Origin: Ceratodon purpureus
Taxonomy: Eukaryota > Streptophyta > Bryopsida > Pseudoditrichales > Ditrichaceae
Assembly (NCBI GenBank): GCA_014871385.1
Contig: CM026427.1
Span: 4,844,988 to 4,908,987, forward strand
Direction: 5' to 3'
Length of the DNA: 64,000 nt
Notes under the pieces: generated by a model
What the model was told of the DNA's origin: nothing
Databases searched by the model: none
What the model saw: only the letters and a program-made list of their open reading frames with translations
Shown here: one piece after another, positions 37,653 to 48,845 of the stretch
Layout of the letters: each line of letters starts with the position of its first letter
How positions within the stretch are numbered: the first letter of the stretch is position 1
Made by a program: the position numbers and the translations under genes

Positions 37653-39247
37653 TTAACCCCTAAAGACCTTTGAGACCATATTCTGGTCGCAGCACTTCTG
37701 GGCAGGCTATTCTAAGGTTTTAGAATATAATTAATTTATCAAATTTTTACTTTTTGTAGCTTTCAACGGTAGCATTTCAATGGCCTAAATTTCAAAGCAT
37801 TTGAAGTTCTGATGCAAAAGTAATGAACTTTTGAAGAATCTGCTTTAAATCTGGGCAGCCAATAACTAATCAAAATCTCCCATTTTCTGCCAAGCTGCGC
37901 GTCATTTACAAGGGCAGAAAGTGACATATAATTTCAAAGGGTGGGCACTTGCAAAATAATGAGCCCAATGTTTTTTCATCCATACACATTCATGACAGTT
38001 TCATCCGATAGTTTATCATTTAACTAACCCTTTCCATCTAGAGAGGCTGCTAACTTTTTTCACCCAAATGAAAATTATCATGTAGAATTTCGTTTTCATC
38101 CAAAATCCATTTTTCATCCACATAAAACATTAAATCCAATCTTTATTTTTCATCCAAACTTATCATATCTCATCCAATATCTATGATGTGGCTGGGGTCC
38201 ATTTCTACAACCCATTATTTCAAAAATTGCCCATCAAAATGACAATGATATTTACATAGTCAACTTAAAAAAACTCCAAATATTTGAGTTTTAATTAGAT
38301 TGCTTTCAAATTTGTTTTAGTACTTTTTCTCATTAACCCCTAACTATCCTAAAACCCTAAATGGATTTTTGCAATTTCAGGCAGCTTTGATGGGAAGGTT
38401 AAAAGTAATATTTTTTTCAAGATTTTTATTGTGTGGTCCCTTTATGGTAAGGCCTATGTGATAAAATTTTGAAGCCAAATTCCAATTTTAGAACCTTCAT
38501 CTAGAAATTTTAGGTTTCAAGTCCCGAACGGATAGTCTAAAATTAGGACTTTTTAAAAAAACAAAAATTGAAATACGTTCATAACCAAATTGCTACTCAA
38601 ATTCCATAGTGACCCAAGTCAAAAAGTTTACCAATTTTACAAGGGCAGCCTCCAAAACTTACAAAGACAAGCTTCAAAGTTTTTAGTAATTTTTGAAATT
38701 TTCCTTTAAAAATTTGTCAAAATTCGAGTTTTTTGAATTTTATAAAATTTGATTTTTTTGACTATTCAACTTACTATTCACTTTTTTCTTAGCTCACAAA
38801 TTATTTTTGGAATGCATGTTTTCCTATTTTGTCAATTTTATACCTTCTTATAGAAAATAATTTGCATGAAGGTCAAAAGAGCGTTTTGAGTCCCTAAAAT
38901 TTTGCATGAGCATACCTAACCTAGTTAGCTACATGGAAAAAATGTGACCAAATTTTTTGAAGTAATAATCATCAAGTCTTCCTTTGGCCCATTTGCACCA
39001 TGCCTCTTGGCCAAGGCCCAAAAACATATTTGCTGAAACTTTGAACACTATGATCTCACTAATGAAAACCATCCAATGGTTGAAATTTGGATCAGTTCTT
39101 CCGAGTAGACTTAGGTACAAGATCTTACGGTTGAAATTCCGAAAAAAGTTAAAAAATTTGTTTCATATCTTAAGGAGGGCATAGGGGTAAACAATCGCAG
39201 TTTTGAGGATTCAATCTCTCAAAAACACAAGGAAATTTAGGGGCTAA
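37653..39247. mobile_element. TTAACCCC-type element, copy B outer, with nested inner copy
   Basis: The outer left end is TTAACCCCTAAAG (37653) and the outer right end is TTTAGGGGCTAA (39236-39247). Inside is a second pair, TTAACCCCTAAC at 38333 and ATAGGGGTAA at 39181-39190, giving an inner unit of about 860 bp, close to the 932 bp of copy A. A motif GATCTTACGGTTGAAATT occurs near the inner right end as in copy A. The body is AT-rich and non-coding. Boundaries are approximate and partly degraded. Confidence 0.4.
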
Positions 39248-41171
39248 CTCCAACATATCTAACGTTAGGATTTGCAATTGGACATTTTAAGACTACCCTT
39301 TAAGTAGTTTTAATTTTGGAGAATGTAAAGCAATTTCAGCACACCTTCTATCACAAATTCAAGGATTTTTTCTTCTTTCCAAGCCCGTATGAGGCTCAAA
39401 CTTTGTGAGCTCATACCTAACTTCCTTAGCTAAAGGATTTCATGATCCTCCATGGATCAAATGTGTTTGCAAAGTATAGTTTTTTGGCATCAAAACTTTG
39501 GTATACTCTTGGGGCAGTGTCAAATTAACTTTTTTGGTGACTTCAATCCTTATAATCTCGCAATTTGTAAAGTGGATTGTGCTCAAATTTGATATGCACC
39601 TTTTTGGGTAAAATAAGTACACGATCCTACGGATATATATTCAATTTTATATCTAAATTTAGAAGCATGTTGCTATCAGTAAAGATATGTTTTTGACAAT
39701 TTTGGCTCCAAAAACACCAAGAGCCTTTAGAGGTTAAAGTGCAAAAAGCGGTCAAGCCATTCAATAATAAAATCTCAAAGTTGGCAAGCTTTGAATTATG
39801 ATTAAACATAAATTAGGCATTTTTCTAGTTCATAGATGTTTAGGCCATTTCACATGAGATGGGAGCTACTTTTACCTTCAACTTTACCCTAATCACTTGC
39901 ACTAGCAACCTTAAGCAAACATATTGTTGTATGCCATGGTCTTGTCATGTATAAGTGGTTTTTTGTATATAGATCAAAGATTTTGTTAGTTATATCATTT
40001 GTGTGAGAGATATTGTTGGAAAGTGAAGTTGATTTTGCATTGTGGATTTTGCCACATGCCGCTTGAATTCGTATAATTTTGGACAGCTCCATAATTTAAT
40101 TTAATTTTTTTCCAGCAAAACAGAATCAAGAGTTTCCAAAAAATCAAGGCAGATTTGTAATTAATTATTTTCAGCCTAACCTCCTAGATAATAGTTAGTG
40201 CAAAAAGTGGTAATATTATATGGTAGACAATGTACTATAAATATCCCCATTGATTTTATTTTTTCTCAATTTTGTTGTACAGTTTTAGTATGGCATGAAA
40301 GTAGACTTCAATGTCTTTACAATTGCTCAGTACAGTTAGTGATTTTGAGCATTTTTCAGCCATGGTGTCTGGTCAAAATTCCCTTCTCACCCTGTTCATG
40401 CACTCAACTGAATTACAACGACATATCTTTTCTCTTTTCTGGTGGGTACTTTACATTATCGTACATTATCGTTCCCACAGTTTAGTAGACAAATACATAC
40501 AAGAATGCCATAGAATCCTAATTATATACTTAATTGCGCTCAATTCGATAACATGAGAAAATCAGACCCCATGTGTAATTATGACTTGCTCAGTCTAAAT
40601 CTCAATTCATTTCAATAAATGTAAAATTGTTTTAAACTCTACAAGGCCAGATAAACTGGATAAAATAGCACCTTGTGCTCTCATAGCAGAAGCTTCCTCA
40701 GGATCTCGTGCAAGCGTTATTGCATTAAAATCCTTTACCTTGTAAAAGGCTGCTGCATCCTGCATCTAATAACCAGATCGCATTAGCTTGAAAGACTACG
40801 GAACCGCCAAAAAGTCTCATAGATGAGCTTTAGCACATTCAAAAAGAGTTCTCATGAACTGCAAACTTCTAGAAGCACGGCATAACTCTGAATCCTTGAG
40901 AATCACAACCAAAACGATAGTTTGAATTCAAGACGACGATGCAAATGAGCACAAAACTAAATCAGCAAAAAATAAAAAATTCAAGACAAGACAACCAGTA
41001 CTCAATCATACCTGGCCAAGATTCAAAGGATGGTGCTCGACATATGCGTGCAATTGTTGATTTCTCTTCGTAAACAAAATCATCTCACTTGTATGAAGGG
41101 ACTCGCTACATCCAACTGCCGAAGGTAAAAATTACGCTTATAACCAATACAGTCTCGAAACCAGTAATTTA

Positions 41172-42764
41172 TCAACTGCGATCTTCACAATCACCATCCT
41201 CAAAAAGACGCAGAGCCGGGATTTCATCTTTCTGAGCATGGTTGGCTTCAATGGGAAGCGTTGCAGTAGCAGACGAATACACACGAAGCAAGGCCTCTTC
41301 AGCCTGCTGCTGCCAATTCGTTGCGCATGCCATGAAAAGAAGAGTGAGCGCCGCGGTGGTGACGCCCAGAATCAAACCCACCCAGAGACCACGTCCTTTC
41401 AAATCATACACAAAAGCAAGCACCACCGCAGCAGGTAAGCCCACGACATAGTAAGCCCCTAGATTGGCAGCTGCACCAAAAGCCTGCCACCCACATCCAC
41501 GAGCCACTCCTGAGAGCACTCCCTGCGTAGCATCCATTATGTGCATGATCGCCAGCAAGGGGATAGACCGTGCTACATATTCGATCACTTCCTGCTCCTG
41601 TGTGAATGCCTTTCCCCACAGGTTTCGCCCGAAGTATAAGATTGTTGCCATCACCAAGCCCTCGGATACCCCTATGGAGACGGCAATCACGGCCGCACCT
41701 TTTGCAGCCTGAGGACGCCCAGCACCCAACTCATTACCCACCCGGGTGCTCACAGCAGCACCAATTCCGAAAGGTATCATGTAAAGCAAAGCGGTACATG
41801 TAAGACAGATTGAAAGAGTAGAAGTCTCCAGCTGTGGGTTTGGTAGCAGCCCAGAGAGTAGCACAAGGCCTTGGAAAGACCAATATTCAAGGCATATCAT
41901 GATAGCAGATGGAATGGCAAGTTTGATGAAAGCTGGAAGGTCGTTGAATGCTTCCCGTGAGAACGACGTCCATGTCCCCTTGCACGTTGCAGAGTACTTC
42001 ACATATGAGGCCACAAATATGACATTGAGCCAATTCGACAAACTGCCGGCAATTGCAGCTCCCCGGTATCCGATCCCCAGCTTAAAAATCAGAAGCCAGC
42101 AAAGAGGGATGTGCAGGATCAATGTGGCTGCAGAGAAAAGAGCCATCGAGAGCACGAGACTTTGCGTTTGGAGAAACTTCACTAGTGGCTGCAGAGTTGC
42201 GACTGCAAATATGGTCGGTATCAAATACCTCGCATACACGCCTGCAAGCTCGGAGATTTGAGGATCTTGCCCCAAAAACACCAGCACAGAGTCCATGTTC
42301 CACCAAACCACCGCAATTGGTATGCATACCAGGTACAACACGAAGATGGCGCGCTGCATATAAATGCCCAGCATGTGGTACTGCTTCGCTCCATAAGCCT
42401 GCCCACAGAGTGTTTCCAGTGCGGCGGCCATGCCGATGATCAAGCTCGTACCCGTCACGCCAGCAGACGAGGTTGCAATGGATGCGCTTGCGAGCTCCAA
42501 CTCCCCCAAGTGACCCACGAACATGACAGAGATCACAATCAGCAAGTACTGCAGCAGAGCCACGCAGACCATAGGCCCGGCGATGAAAACCTGTTTCCGG
42601 ACCTCCCCCAATATCCATTCCGGCGTGCAGGAAATGGTTTCGTCTCGTCTGCTCACGGATCTTGTATCGCCATTCGTGAAGGTAAACGTGTGTGTTTGGT
42701 GAATGGAGGAATCCAGTTGGCTTTGTAACAGGGGCTCCTGCAACGCGCCATTTCTATCCTCCAT
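41172..42764 (-). CDS. MATE family efflux transporter (DTX type), copy 2
   Basis: An intronless coding region of 530 residues from ATG 42764 (MEDRNGALQEPLLQSQ). Its start aligns with the only ATG start possible in copy 1. An in-frame ATG at 42842 would give 556 residues, but it lies above a splice acceptor (TGTTTCAG|G at 42818/42819) at the position equivalent to copy 1, so it is probably in a 5' UTR intron. The two-MatE, 12-helix layout is as in copy 1, with ETLCGQAYGAKQY, GAAVSTRVGNELGAGRP and GVARGCGWQAFGAAANLGAYY all intact. The two proteins are highly similar along their whole length; differences concentrate in the N-terminus, some helices (SGLVMATILYF region) and the C-terminal tail. 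This indicates local duplication with both copies apparently functional. Confidence 0.93.
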   Translation of the reverse strand: MEDRNGALQEPLLQSQLDSSIHQTHTFTFTNGDTRSVSRRDETISCTPEWILGEVRKQVFIAGPMVCVALLQYLLIVISVMFVGHLGELELASASIATSSAGVTGTSLIIGMAAALETLCGQAYGAKQYHMLGIYMQRAIFVLYLVCIPIAVVWWNMDSVLVFLGQDPQISELAGVYARYLIPTIFAVATLQPLVKFLQTQSLVLSMALFSAATLILHIPLCWLLIFKLGIGYRGAAIAGSLSNWLNVIFVASYVKYSATCKGTWTSFSREAFNDLPAFIKLAIPSAIMICLEYWSFQGLVLLSGLLPNPQLETSTLSICLTCTALLYMIPFGIGAAVSTRVGNELGAGRPQAAKGAAVIAVSIGVSEGLVMATILYFGRNLWGKAFTQEQEVIEYVARSIPLLAIMHIMDATQGVLSGVARGCGWQAFGAAANLGAYYVVGLPAAVVLAFVYDLKGRGLWVGLILGVTTAALTLLFMACATNWQQQAEEALLRVYSSATATLPIEANHAQKDEIPALRLFEDGDCEDRS

Positions 42765-44384
42765 TCTAGAATCTTCTAGTGTGCTCGAAGTGGGCTTGGA
42801 TTTACCCGCAGCCGTCTCCTGAAACACATTTTGCAGATACATACAAGTACAGGCATGTCAACAAAGATTCACCATCTTGGATAACACTGATGAAATTGAG
42901 ATGTCTAAAGCCACCCAAGAAAACGAAAATTGTTGGTTGATAGGGAGTACAACGCCAGAATAGACCCTACACGAACCGGAATTGCTATCATCGAGTTCGA
43001 CAAAAGCATACGAGTACAAATGTGAGTTGGACGAATTGCATACACCGCACCAGAGTGAATGTCCATGATGCGTCCGAGACTCCTGACCCATTACAAGCAT
43101 CTCGGAACATCATCACTTCCTCCTTGCCATTCTAGCAGCTGGGAATTACCAAGAAGAGTTTGGATTCTAGAGCGTTTGAGTCCATAGTTACCTCGAACCC
43201 TAACAAACAAACCTACCGCAATTCACAAAAATTGAACCAAGTGGCATGGAATCATTTCCAAGTGAGTATCAATGGTTGCATACCTGGTGAAGATTCTGTC
43301 TCTCTACTCCAAGTTTGCAAGCTCACGCGAATTTCAATCTGTGGTAGCAACGCCTCCATTCAAGCCATCGAGAGAGAGCCGGCACAGAGAGACTCTCACG
43401 GAGCAGAAACAACGAGAGGAGTTACGGAAAAAGGCAAGTGTGAATTACTACAACGAGTTAATTGTACATGTGCAGAAAGGAAGGGGCAAGTTGATGAGTA
43501 TACTTTCACTTGAGTGAGATGCGGAGCCAGGACAGAGGTTCAGATTAACACTTGCGCACATGGTGATCGCCACCGCTCTCAGTGATCCGTGTGGAATGAT
43601 GCCTCGGATAAGCGGTTGGCAGGGCATTCGCCGCCGTGATTGACAGATTGCGAGGCGCAGCGGGTTCCAGGAAAACATTCCGATGCTCCGAAACTCAGCT
43701 TATTCCTCTTAACTTATTCGATCAAAAGGATCTTCTGAAAGAGAGCATGACAGTCAGTATTTATAAGAAGGATTCTCAAGGACGGCTTTGTCTACAGCGC
43801 TCTTTAACAGTGTATCATAAGTGTTGGTACATATGAGAAAGAACTACTGCGGCTTCTGAGGTGTGAGGTGTGAAGCTGTGACTCAAGAGTTCGATCATTC
43901 TAGACAGGTGGGAAGCGAGGAATGGCCTATGATGCGTGTATCAGACGTGATGATAAAAAAGAATGAACGTCAGAGGAACAACTTCGAAGTGTTCACCATT
44001 TATGACGTCCTTCCCAAAGTAACTGATGTGAATGGGATCGCAGTTACTGTATTACGGTGGAATCCATTCCAGACTAGGAGGCAACGCTGAGCAAGGGGAG
44101 ATTAGAAGTTATCCGCTACATAGTCCTCGTCTCAACTCATGTAAGCAGAGGGACGAATAATTTCACACGATGACACGGGGACGAGCAACCTTCTCTGCAA
44201 TTCATGGTATTTTCTCAAGAATGAAAACTCTACTTTGATACATGGTAAGGCAATGGAGAACTTTACAACCCTTCTATAAATGTTCAATTTACAACTGTGC
44301 CAATGTAAGCTTGCTGCCTCCACGTCGTGAGAAGGGTTGTGTCGTGAGCAAGCTGACGGCATTTCAACTCCCAATGAGTCTTTA
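42765..44384. other. Region between MATE copy 2 and THO1
   Basis: Holds the MATE copy 2 leader, 5' UTR intron and promoter (about 42765-43700) and the THO1 3' UTR (about 44080-44384). No additional ORF with recognisable features was found. Confidence 0.5.
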
Positions 44385-46592
44385 TCAGTCGTCCGGGTGG
44401 GACCGTTTTCTCCCACTTCTGCTTTCTGACTTTGGAGTACCGGCCTTGGGTTCAGAGACTACTTTTGGCGAAGAAGGTTCAACTTGTACTACTGATTGAA
44501 CTGGCTCAGGCTTTGCGTCTGACTCAATTTGTGCCACTGGTTCCACCTTCGGCTCTGCTGAATCTGGTACCGGCTCTGATTCCGGCTCTGGTTCTGGTTC
44601 GGGCTCTGGTTCCGGCTCTACTTCAGCAACTGCGGGGCCTTGTGCTTCCGTGGCAGCAGGTTCCTCTGGATCTTGCGCAGGTGTCGTACCGTCAATCTCC
44701 ATTAGGCTTACACCAGTCGGCGCATTGCCTGTTGCATCCTCGGTCTGAACACCAGGTCAAATAAGTACGAAGAAACAAGGTGCAAGTAAAAAGTGCCGTT
44801 CATGAACACGCTCACATTCTGGAATGCGAACTTCCAACATAAACGAAAATACGCCGAATCCTCACGTGAAATATTCGAGACAACAGGTCAGATCGAAGAA
44901 GACCATGCGGATGTTCGTGAAAGCAATCGATTTGAAGATGAAATGAGTAAATGGTGATAATGCCAAATATATTACCTGGGCAAGACTTGGGGTACCATCT
45001 TCCTCTTTCTTCACTCCCTTTGTCTTTGGTCTGTCTGAAGTCTTGTACAACGAGCTCCGCACCTCGGGAGTAAGGAGCTCTGGAGGTACAACACCCATGA
45101 TTTTCATGTCTGAGTATCTCGACAAGGCTTCTAGATCTTGTCTAGCGGCAAACCGAAGACCCTTCCAGCAATAGACCTTGTTATTCTTGTGATGATACTC
45201 CGCCTCTATTCCTGCTTCGGGATCCATATCCTCCGAAAGAGGCTTGAAATACTCGATTAAGGGGGGCATTTTGGCTCTTTTGGCATCGGTAATTGCGTTA
45301 GGGTTATCTTCCGACCACTTCCAAAGCCGATGCAGCTCTCTGTTTCCGAGCCGCCACCTAGGTTTTCTCCTCGTAGGCTCTGAAGATGGTTTCTTCTCCT
45401 GCATAGAACGTTCAAATGGAGTGCAGCCATCTCGTTTCCACCAGACCCAGTTCTTGTCGCGCTCAAGAATATGTTCAATAGAAGCCAAAAACTCCCTTCC
45501 TTTCGGAGGAGTTGTTCTCAGCAGCTTCTTCACACGATCTTCATGTACCTTGAGCTCCTCACGAATGGCCTCTCGTGGTCCATCTTTCTCAGCCTTCCCG
45601 GGAGTCTTTAAGTAATCAAATATGATTAGACACTGAACCAGGACATGCCGCCGAAAACCAGGGTCCTTCAATTCCAAGCTCATGAGATTACTGCTAGTGA
45701 GGTACTTAATGTTGAAGGTCGAATCATCATCATCACCATCGAGACTTAGGCTTTCGTCTTCCTCACCTAAGGGTTGTACTTCAAAGGCCTCCAGCACAGT
45801 GCCTAGATTGGAAGAAAAGGTCTGCCACTTGGAGGGGTTGTGGTGAGTCAGGGTCGCTGGGTTGGAAAAGTACTCCTGGAGGCTCCAAAAAGTCTTGTAG
45901 AAGGTAAAATCAATGGCTACACCATCCCCGGGCGGCTCTTTCTCGTACTTGGTTTCATTCGAGGTGTTGAAAACCCCTTTAATGTTTACAGCTGACCTCT
46001 CAGAAAGTGGAAAAAAATGAGCGAGAAACATCAGGATCCTGCCACAGAAGACGACATCGTTTGTCTTGGATAACCGGCGGAGGAGCTGGTTGCAAGTCCT
46101 TAACATAACAAGCTTACCCCGGCTAAAAAGCTCCGACTTTCCAAGCGTTTCCTGTTTCCCCTCTATGTATGCAAAAACTTCCTTACAATCCTTAATGGTG
46201 GAAACCTCCGTTAAATCCTCCAGCAGCTGGAAAATCATACCCCCTTCAACATTTCCTTTCTCACATAAATACAACACGATATCTAAAAGTCTCGTAAGAA
46301 GACCATTGCCGTCATCATCAGGGACTTCTGCTCGACCGTACTGCATGACCGACTTCCCATTTTCGACGGCCGCACTGACAAGCTCTTCAAGAAGAGTTCT
46401 CAAGCCGTTCTCCAAGAGCTGGTTTTCATCTTGTACTAGAACAGTCTGCTTTTGAGGCTTGACAGCTTCAACCATAGTCGCAACCGCAGTCTGGGACGCA
46501 GGTAAAGGCTTGGCAATGGCCACTCGAAAGACCTCAAGAAGGCGCGATCGGTCTCCATGACAGGCAGCTGCAACGGGATCCTGGATCTCCAT
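44385..46592 (-). CDS. THO1: THO complex subunit 1 (THOC1/HPR1 homologue)
   Basis: Two exons, 44976-46592 and 44385-44744, joined in phase 0 (donor CCCAG|GTAATA, acceptor TTCAG|ACC), encode 658 residues starting MEIQDPVAAACHG. The THO/TREX complex couples transcription to mRNA export and small-RNA biogenesis in the nucleus. The THOC1 domain covers most of exon 1, with typical segments GKLVMLRTCNQLLRRLSK, CGRILMFLAHFFPLSERSAVN and KNWVWWKRDGCTPFE. Exon 2 is a low-complexity acidic tail with an uninterrupted Glu-Pro run (EPEPEPEPEPE) and a basic end GRKRSHPDD, possibly a nuclear signal. Only one intron is visible, fewer than usual for plant homologues as I know them. The upstream 0.6 kb is duplicated in inverted orientation (see 46735-49436). 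Function is by family; confidence is high. Confidence 0.93.
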
Positions 46593-47354
46593 GCTATCAA
46601 ACCCTAAAATAAAAACAAGCCTGGAGTCACATATAGAGGAACTTGCACCTTGCCAAACTGATTCACGAAACTCCGTCCAGGGCTTATAGTGGGGATTACG
46701 ACGACTTCTTTGTCACTCCAACCGGGCGAAACCCTAAACTCTAGGCCCCAAAATACAAAACAAAACCTCCCGACCCTGCAAACACTCTCATCGCGATCAG
46801 CTCATACAAGTACCCACTGACTGCTAAACGCCCGATCCACTCAGCGCAATTCCCAATTTCAACTTATCACATTCAACTCAACAAAAATGACAAAACGACA
46901 TCCAAATAACGCCTAGACTAAATACCACTACAACCCCAAACATGCGTGAGGCAACAACCTACCTCTCCGAAAGATCAACTACTCAATTTCATCAGAAGCA
47001 TCACACCTCCCGGAGCAACAAAACTACTCCAGAAATCCCTTGAACTCTCACATTCCACCTGCCATCCTCTCTACATACTGCATCCAGTAGCTAAAAAAAA
47101 CTCTCAAAGCCCGTGAAAGCGAGAAGGTTTCTCTCGATGAATCGCCTCACTCACTCAACAAAAACGAATCCCTCCACCTCCGACGACGGTTTCCCCACAC
47201 CGGCTGCATACCATAACCCCGCTCGGAACAACAAACAATCCCAATTGTACCCACCCCCCACAAAACCCTAAACCCTGAACCCTAAATCCCCCAAAACACA
47301 ACCAAACCAAACCCCGTCCCCCCGACAACCTCAATTACAAAAACAGAGCAACCA
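46593..47354 (-). promoter_or_regulatory. THO1 promoter and leader region, left arm of an inverted duplication
   Basis: C/A-rich on the plus strand, so G/T-rich in the THO1 sense. Telobox elements (AAACCCTAA) occur at 46729-46737 and as a cluster at 47262-47290. Teloboxes are common upstream of plant housekeeping and translation-related genes. From about 46735 to 47354 the DNA is an inverted copy of 48846-49436. The exact transcription start is not visible. Confidence 0.6.
46735..47354 (-). repeat. Left arm of 0.6-kb inverted duplication
   Basis: The reverse complement of this stretch aligns throughout with 48846-49436. About 93 nt, covering left positions 47147-47239, are identical. Further out toward THO1 identity drops to very roughly 75%, with small indels. 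Shared landmarks include ATTGGGAATTGCGCT, GGGCGTTTAGCAGT and TTTTTGTTGAGTTGAATGTG in the same order. Confidence 0.9.
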
Positions 47355-47948
47355 TTACCTTGCCGTGTGTCCTGAAGCTCCAGGGCGTGCGCCGGCGGTC
47401 AGATTGGCCTCCGCAACGGCGGCAGTGGAGCATGGTGCGCGACAGCCATGGCGCCTTGGCGATGGTGTTGTCCTCTGCCCCTCGCTGCAACGCAGGTCCA
47501 ACTCACAATCCAGTGTTCTACAGCAATCACTACCTCTACAGTACTGGGGGAGGGTTGCCCATAGAGAGCATGAACATCCAATAAGTTTAATATGTCTTTT
47601 GGATGATAACAAAATTGCATACAATAATTTCATGATATTCATTCTATTATGTTTTGGTACTAGTTTCATGATTTAATCCAAATCGTAAAAAAAAAAAATC
47701 TTTTCTACATACATATCATTCTTTACTACTCAAAAGATTGGTTATATAATATTTGAATGATATTAAAATTCAATGAGAGCAATATATTTTATGAACAATA
47801 GATATGGAAAATAATACATTTGAAATTAAAATTAATTATCTTAAAGAAAAAAAGAGAATGACTTCAATGTCTTGTATTGAAAATTTTCATATTAACTATA
47901 TATGAATTTGTAAAATTATAGATTGTACATTGTTTGTCTTGTCTCTTG
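47355..47948. other. Spacer between the left arm and the zinc-finger ORF
   Basis: The first about 220 bp is GC-rich with no homologue in the right flank. From about 47580 the DNA turns abruptly AT-rich and leads to the 3' end of the zinc-finger ORF. Short ORFs at 47355-47676 show no domain. Confidence 0.5.
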
Positions 47949-48608
47949 TTATCTAATTTGACTAATGTCTTTGATTTTTGATTTACTATCTAAAACTGTA
48001 TCATCTTGAGAGTGATTAGATGGTGTCACTTCATTTGAATTAAGTAGAAGGTCGTTTTTATCGCGGTTGCATGCTTTTCTGTGACCACCTAATGCTTGTC
48101 CATTGGGAAAAATTGATTTACACCTTTCACATGTAAATGATTTACTGGTAGAAGGTAAATTTGGATTTACTTCTACGTCTTTATATCTACAAGGTTTCTT
48201 CTTTGGTCTTGGAGTTGTCTTGATAGCATCATAAAGAGTATGCCTTTGCTCCTTCTCTTCTTCACGTGCCAAAATAAGGCTTTCACATTCTAAAAGAATG
48301 TTTGCAACTTCTATTTCTTCATCAGTCCACATTGAATTTTTATCCATATTATCTCGAATTGAAAGTTCCATATTATCTCGAGTTGAGAGTTCCATATTAT
48401 CTCGAGTTGAAAGTTCCATATTATCTCGAGTTGAAAGTTCTTCGTAAACAAAGCGCATCATGCCACGCGATGGATGAACAAGATCAACCCCTGCCTGATA
48501 CACGGGAGATATTGTAAGATCTGCAACACCATTGTCAGCTAAAAAATTTTCAACACTATTCTGAGCCGAAAGATCATCCATGTTACTACGAGGTGGAAGT
48601 TCTTCCAT
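47949..48608 (-). CDS. AT-rich C2H2-like (C2HC) QALGGH zinc-finger protein
   Basis: An intronless ORF of 219 residues from ATG 48608. One zinc finger at about 160-180 (FTCERCKSIFPNGQALGGH then RKAC) has C160, C163, H176 and C180 as ligands. The plant-specific QALGGH helix motif is intact but the last His is replaced by Cys. Q-type fingers normally bind DNA as transcription regulators in the nucleus. Residues about 57-88 are four tandem copies of an ELSTRDNM octapeptide, matching four 24-bp DNA repeats. A charged segment MWTDEEIEVANILLECE follows. The ORF lies between the arms of the inverted duplication and is much more AT-rich than THO1 or the gene at 49606, suggesting separate origin. Expression is not shown; it could be a recently inserted or decaying gene, though the frame is intact. 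Confidence 0.65.
   Translation of the reverse strand: MEELPPRSNMDDLSAQNSVENFLADNGVADLTISPVYQAGVDLVHPSRGMMRFVYEELSTRDNMELSTRDNMELSTRDNMELSIRDNMDKNSMWTDEEIEVANILLECESLILAREEEKEQRHTLYDAIKTTPRPKKKPCRYKDVEVNPNLPSTSKSFTCERCKSIFPNGQALGGHRKACNRDKNDLLLNSNEVTPSNHSQDDTVLDSKSKIKDISQIR
48343..48438 (-). repeat. Four tandem 24-bp repeats within the zinc-finger ORF
   Basis: Four consecutive 24-bp units begin TCCATATTATCTCGA on the plus strand and differ by one or two bases. They encode the repeated octapeptide and keep the frame open. Confidence 0.95.
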
Positions 48609-48845
48609 ATTATATTAAAAACTGAAGTAAATATAAAAAAACTAAATTATAAAGATTATAAAATATAAAATACAAGAAACAGAATTACAAATAATATGTA
48701 GAGAAACATGTAATAATTACTGTTTATATAGTAAAGAAAGGGTTATATACTTTACTTTTAAACTAAAAGCAAAAAATAGAAACAAAAAATAGCAATAAAA
48801 AAGTAAAAACAATGTAAAAGTAAAAGCAACCCGCGCTTGTTGGCG

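Larger units (their letters stand above)
33364..41171. other. Repeat-rich intergenic region between the orphan gene and MATE copy 2
   Basis: No supported gene in 7.8 kb. It holds two MITE-like elements, a G-rich tract, a nested pair of TTAACCCC-type elements and other AT-rich DNA, all listed separately. The last few hundred bases (about 40650-41171) are the probable 3' UTR of MATE copy 2. Confidence 0.5.

Noticed and set aside
42082-42728. Long overlapping frames inside MATE copy 2 (both strands)
   Set aside because: The MATE frame has strong family signatures and the alternatives have none.
42765-42842. Upstream in-frame ATG (42842) as the start of MATE copy 2
   Set aside because: The paralogue has no ATG there, and a conserved splice acceptor lies between it and ATG 42764, so the stretch is probably intronic.
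32614-48608. AT-rich orphan ORFs as viral or bacterial insertions
   Set aside because: The zinc finger carries the plant-specific QALGGH motif and no viral hallmark genes are present. Low GC alone is not evidence of transfer.
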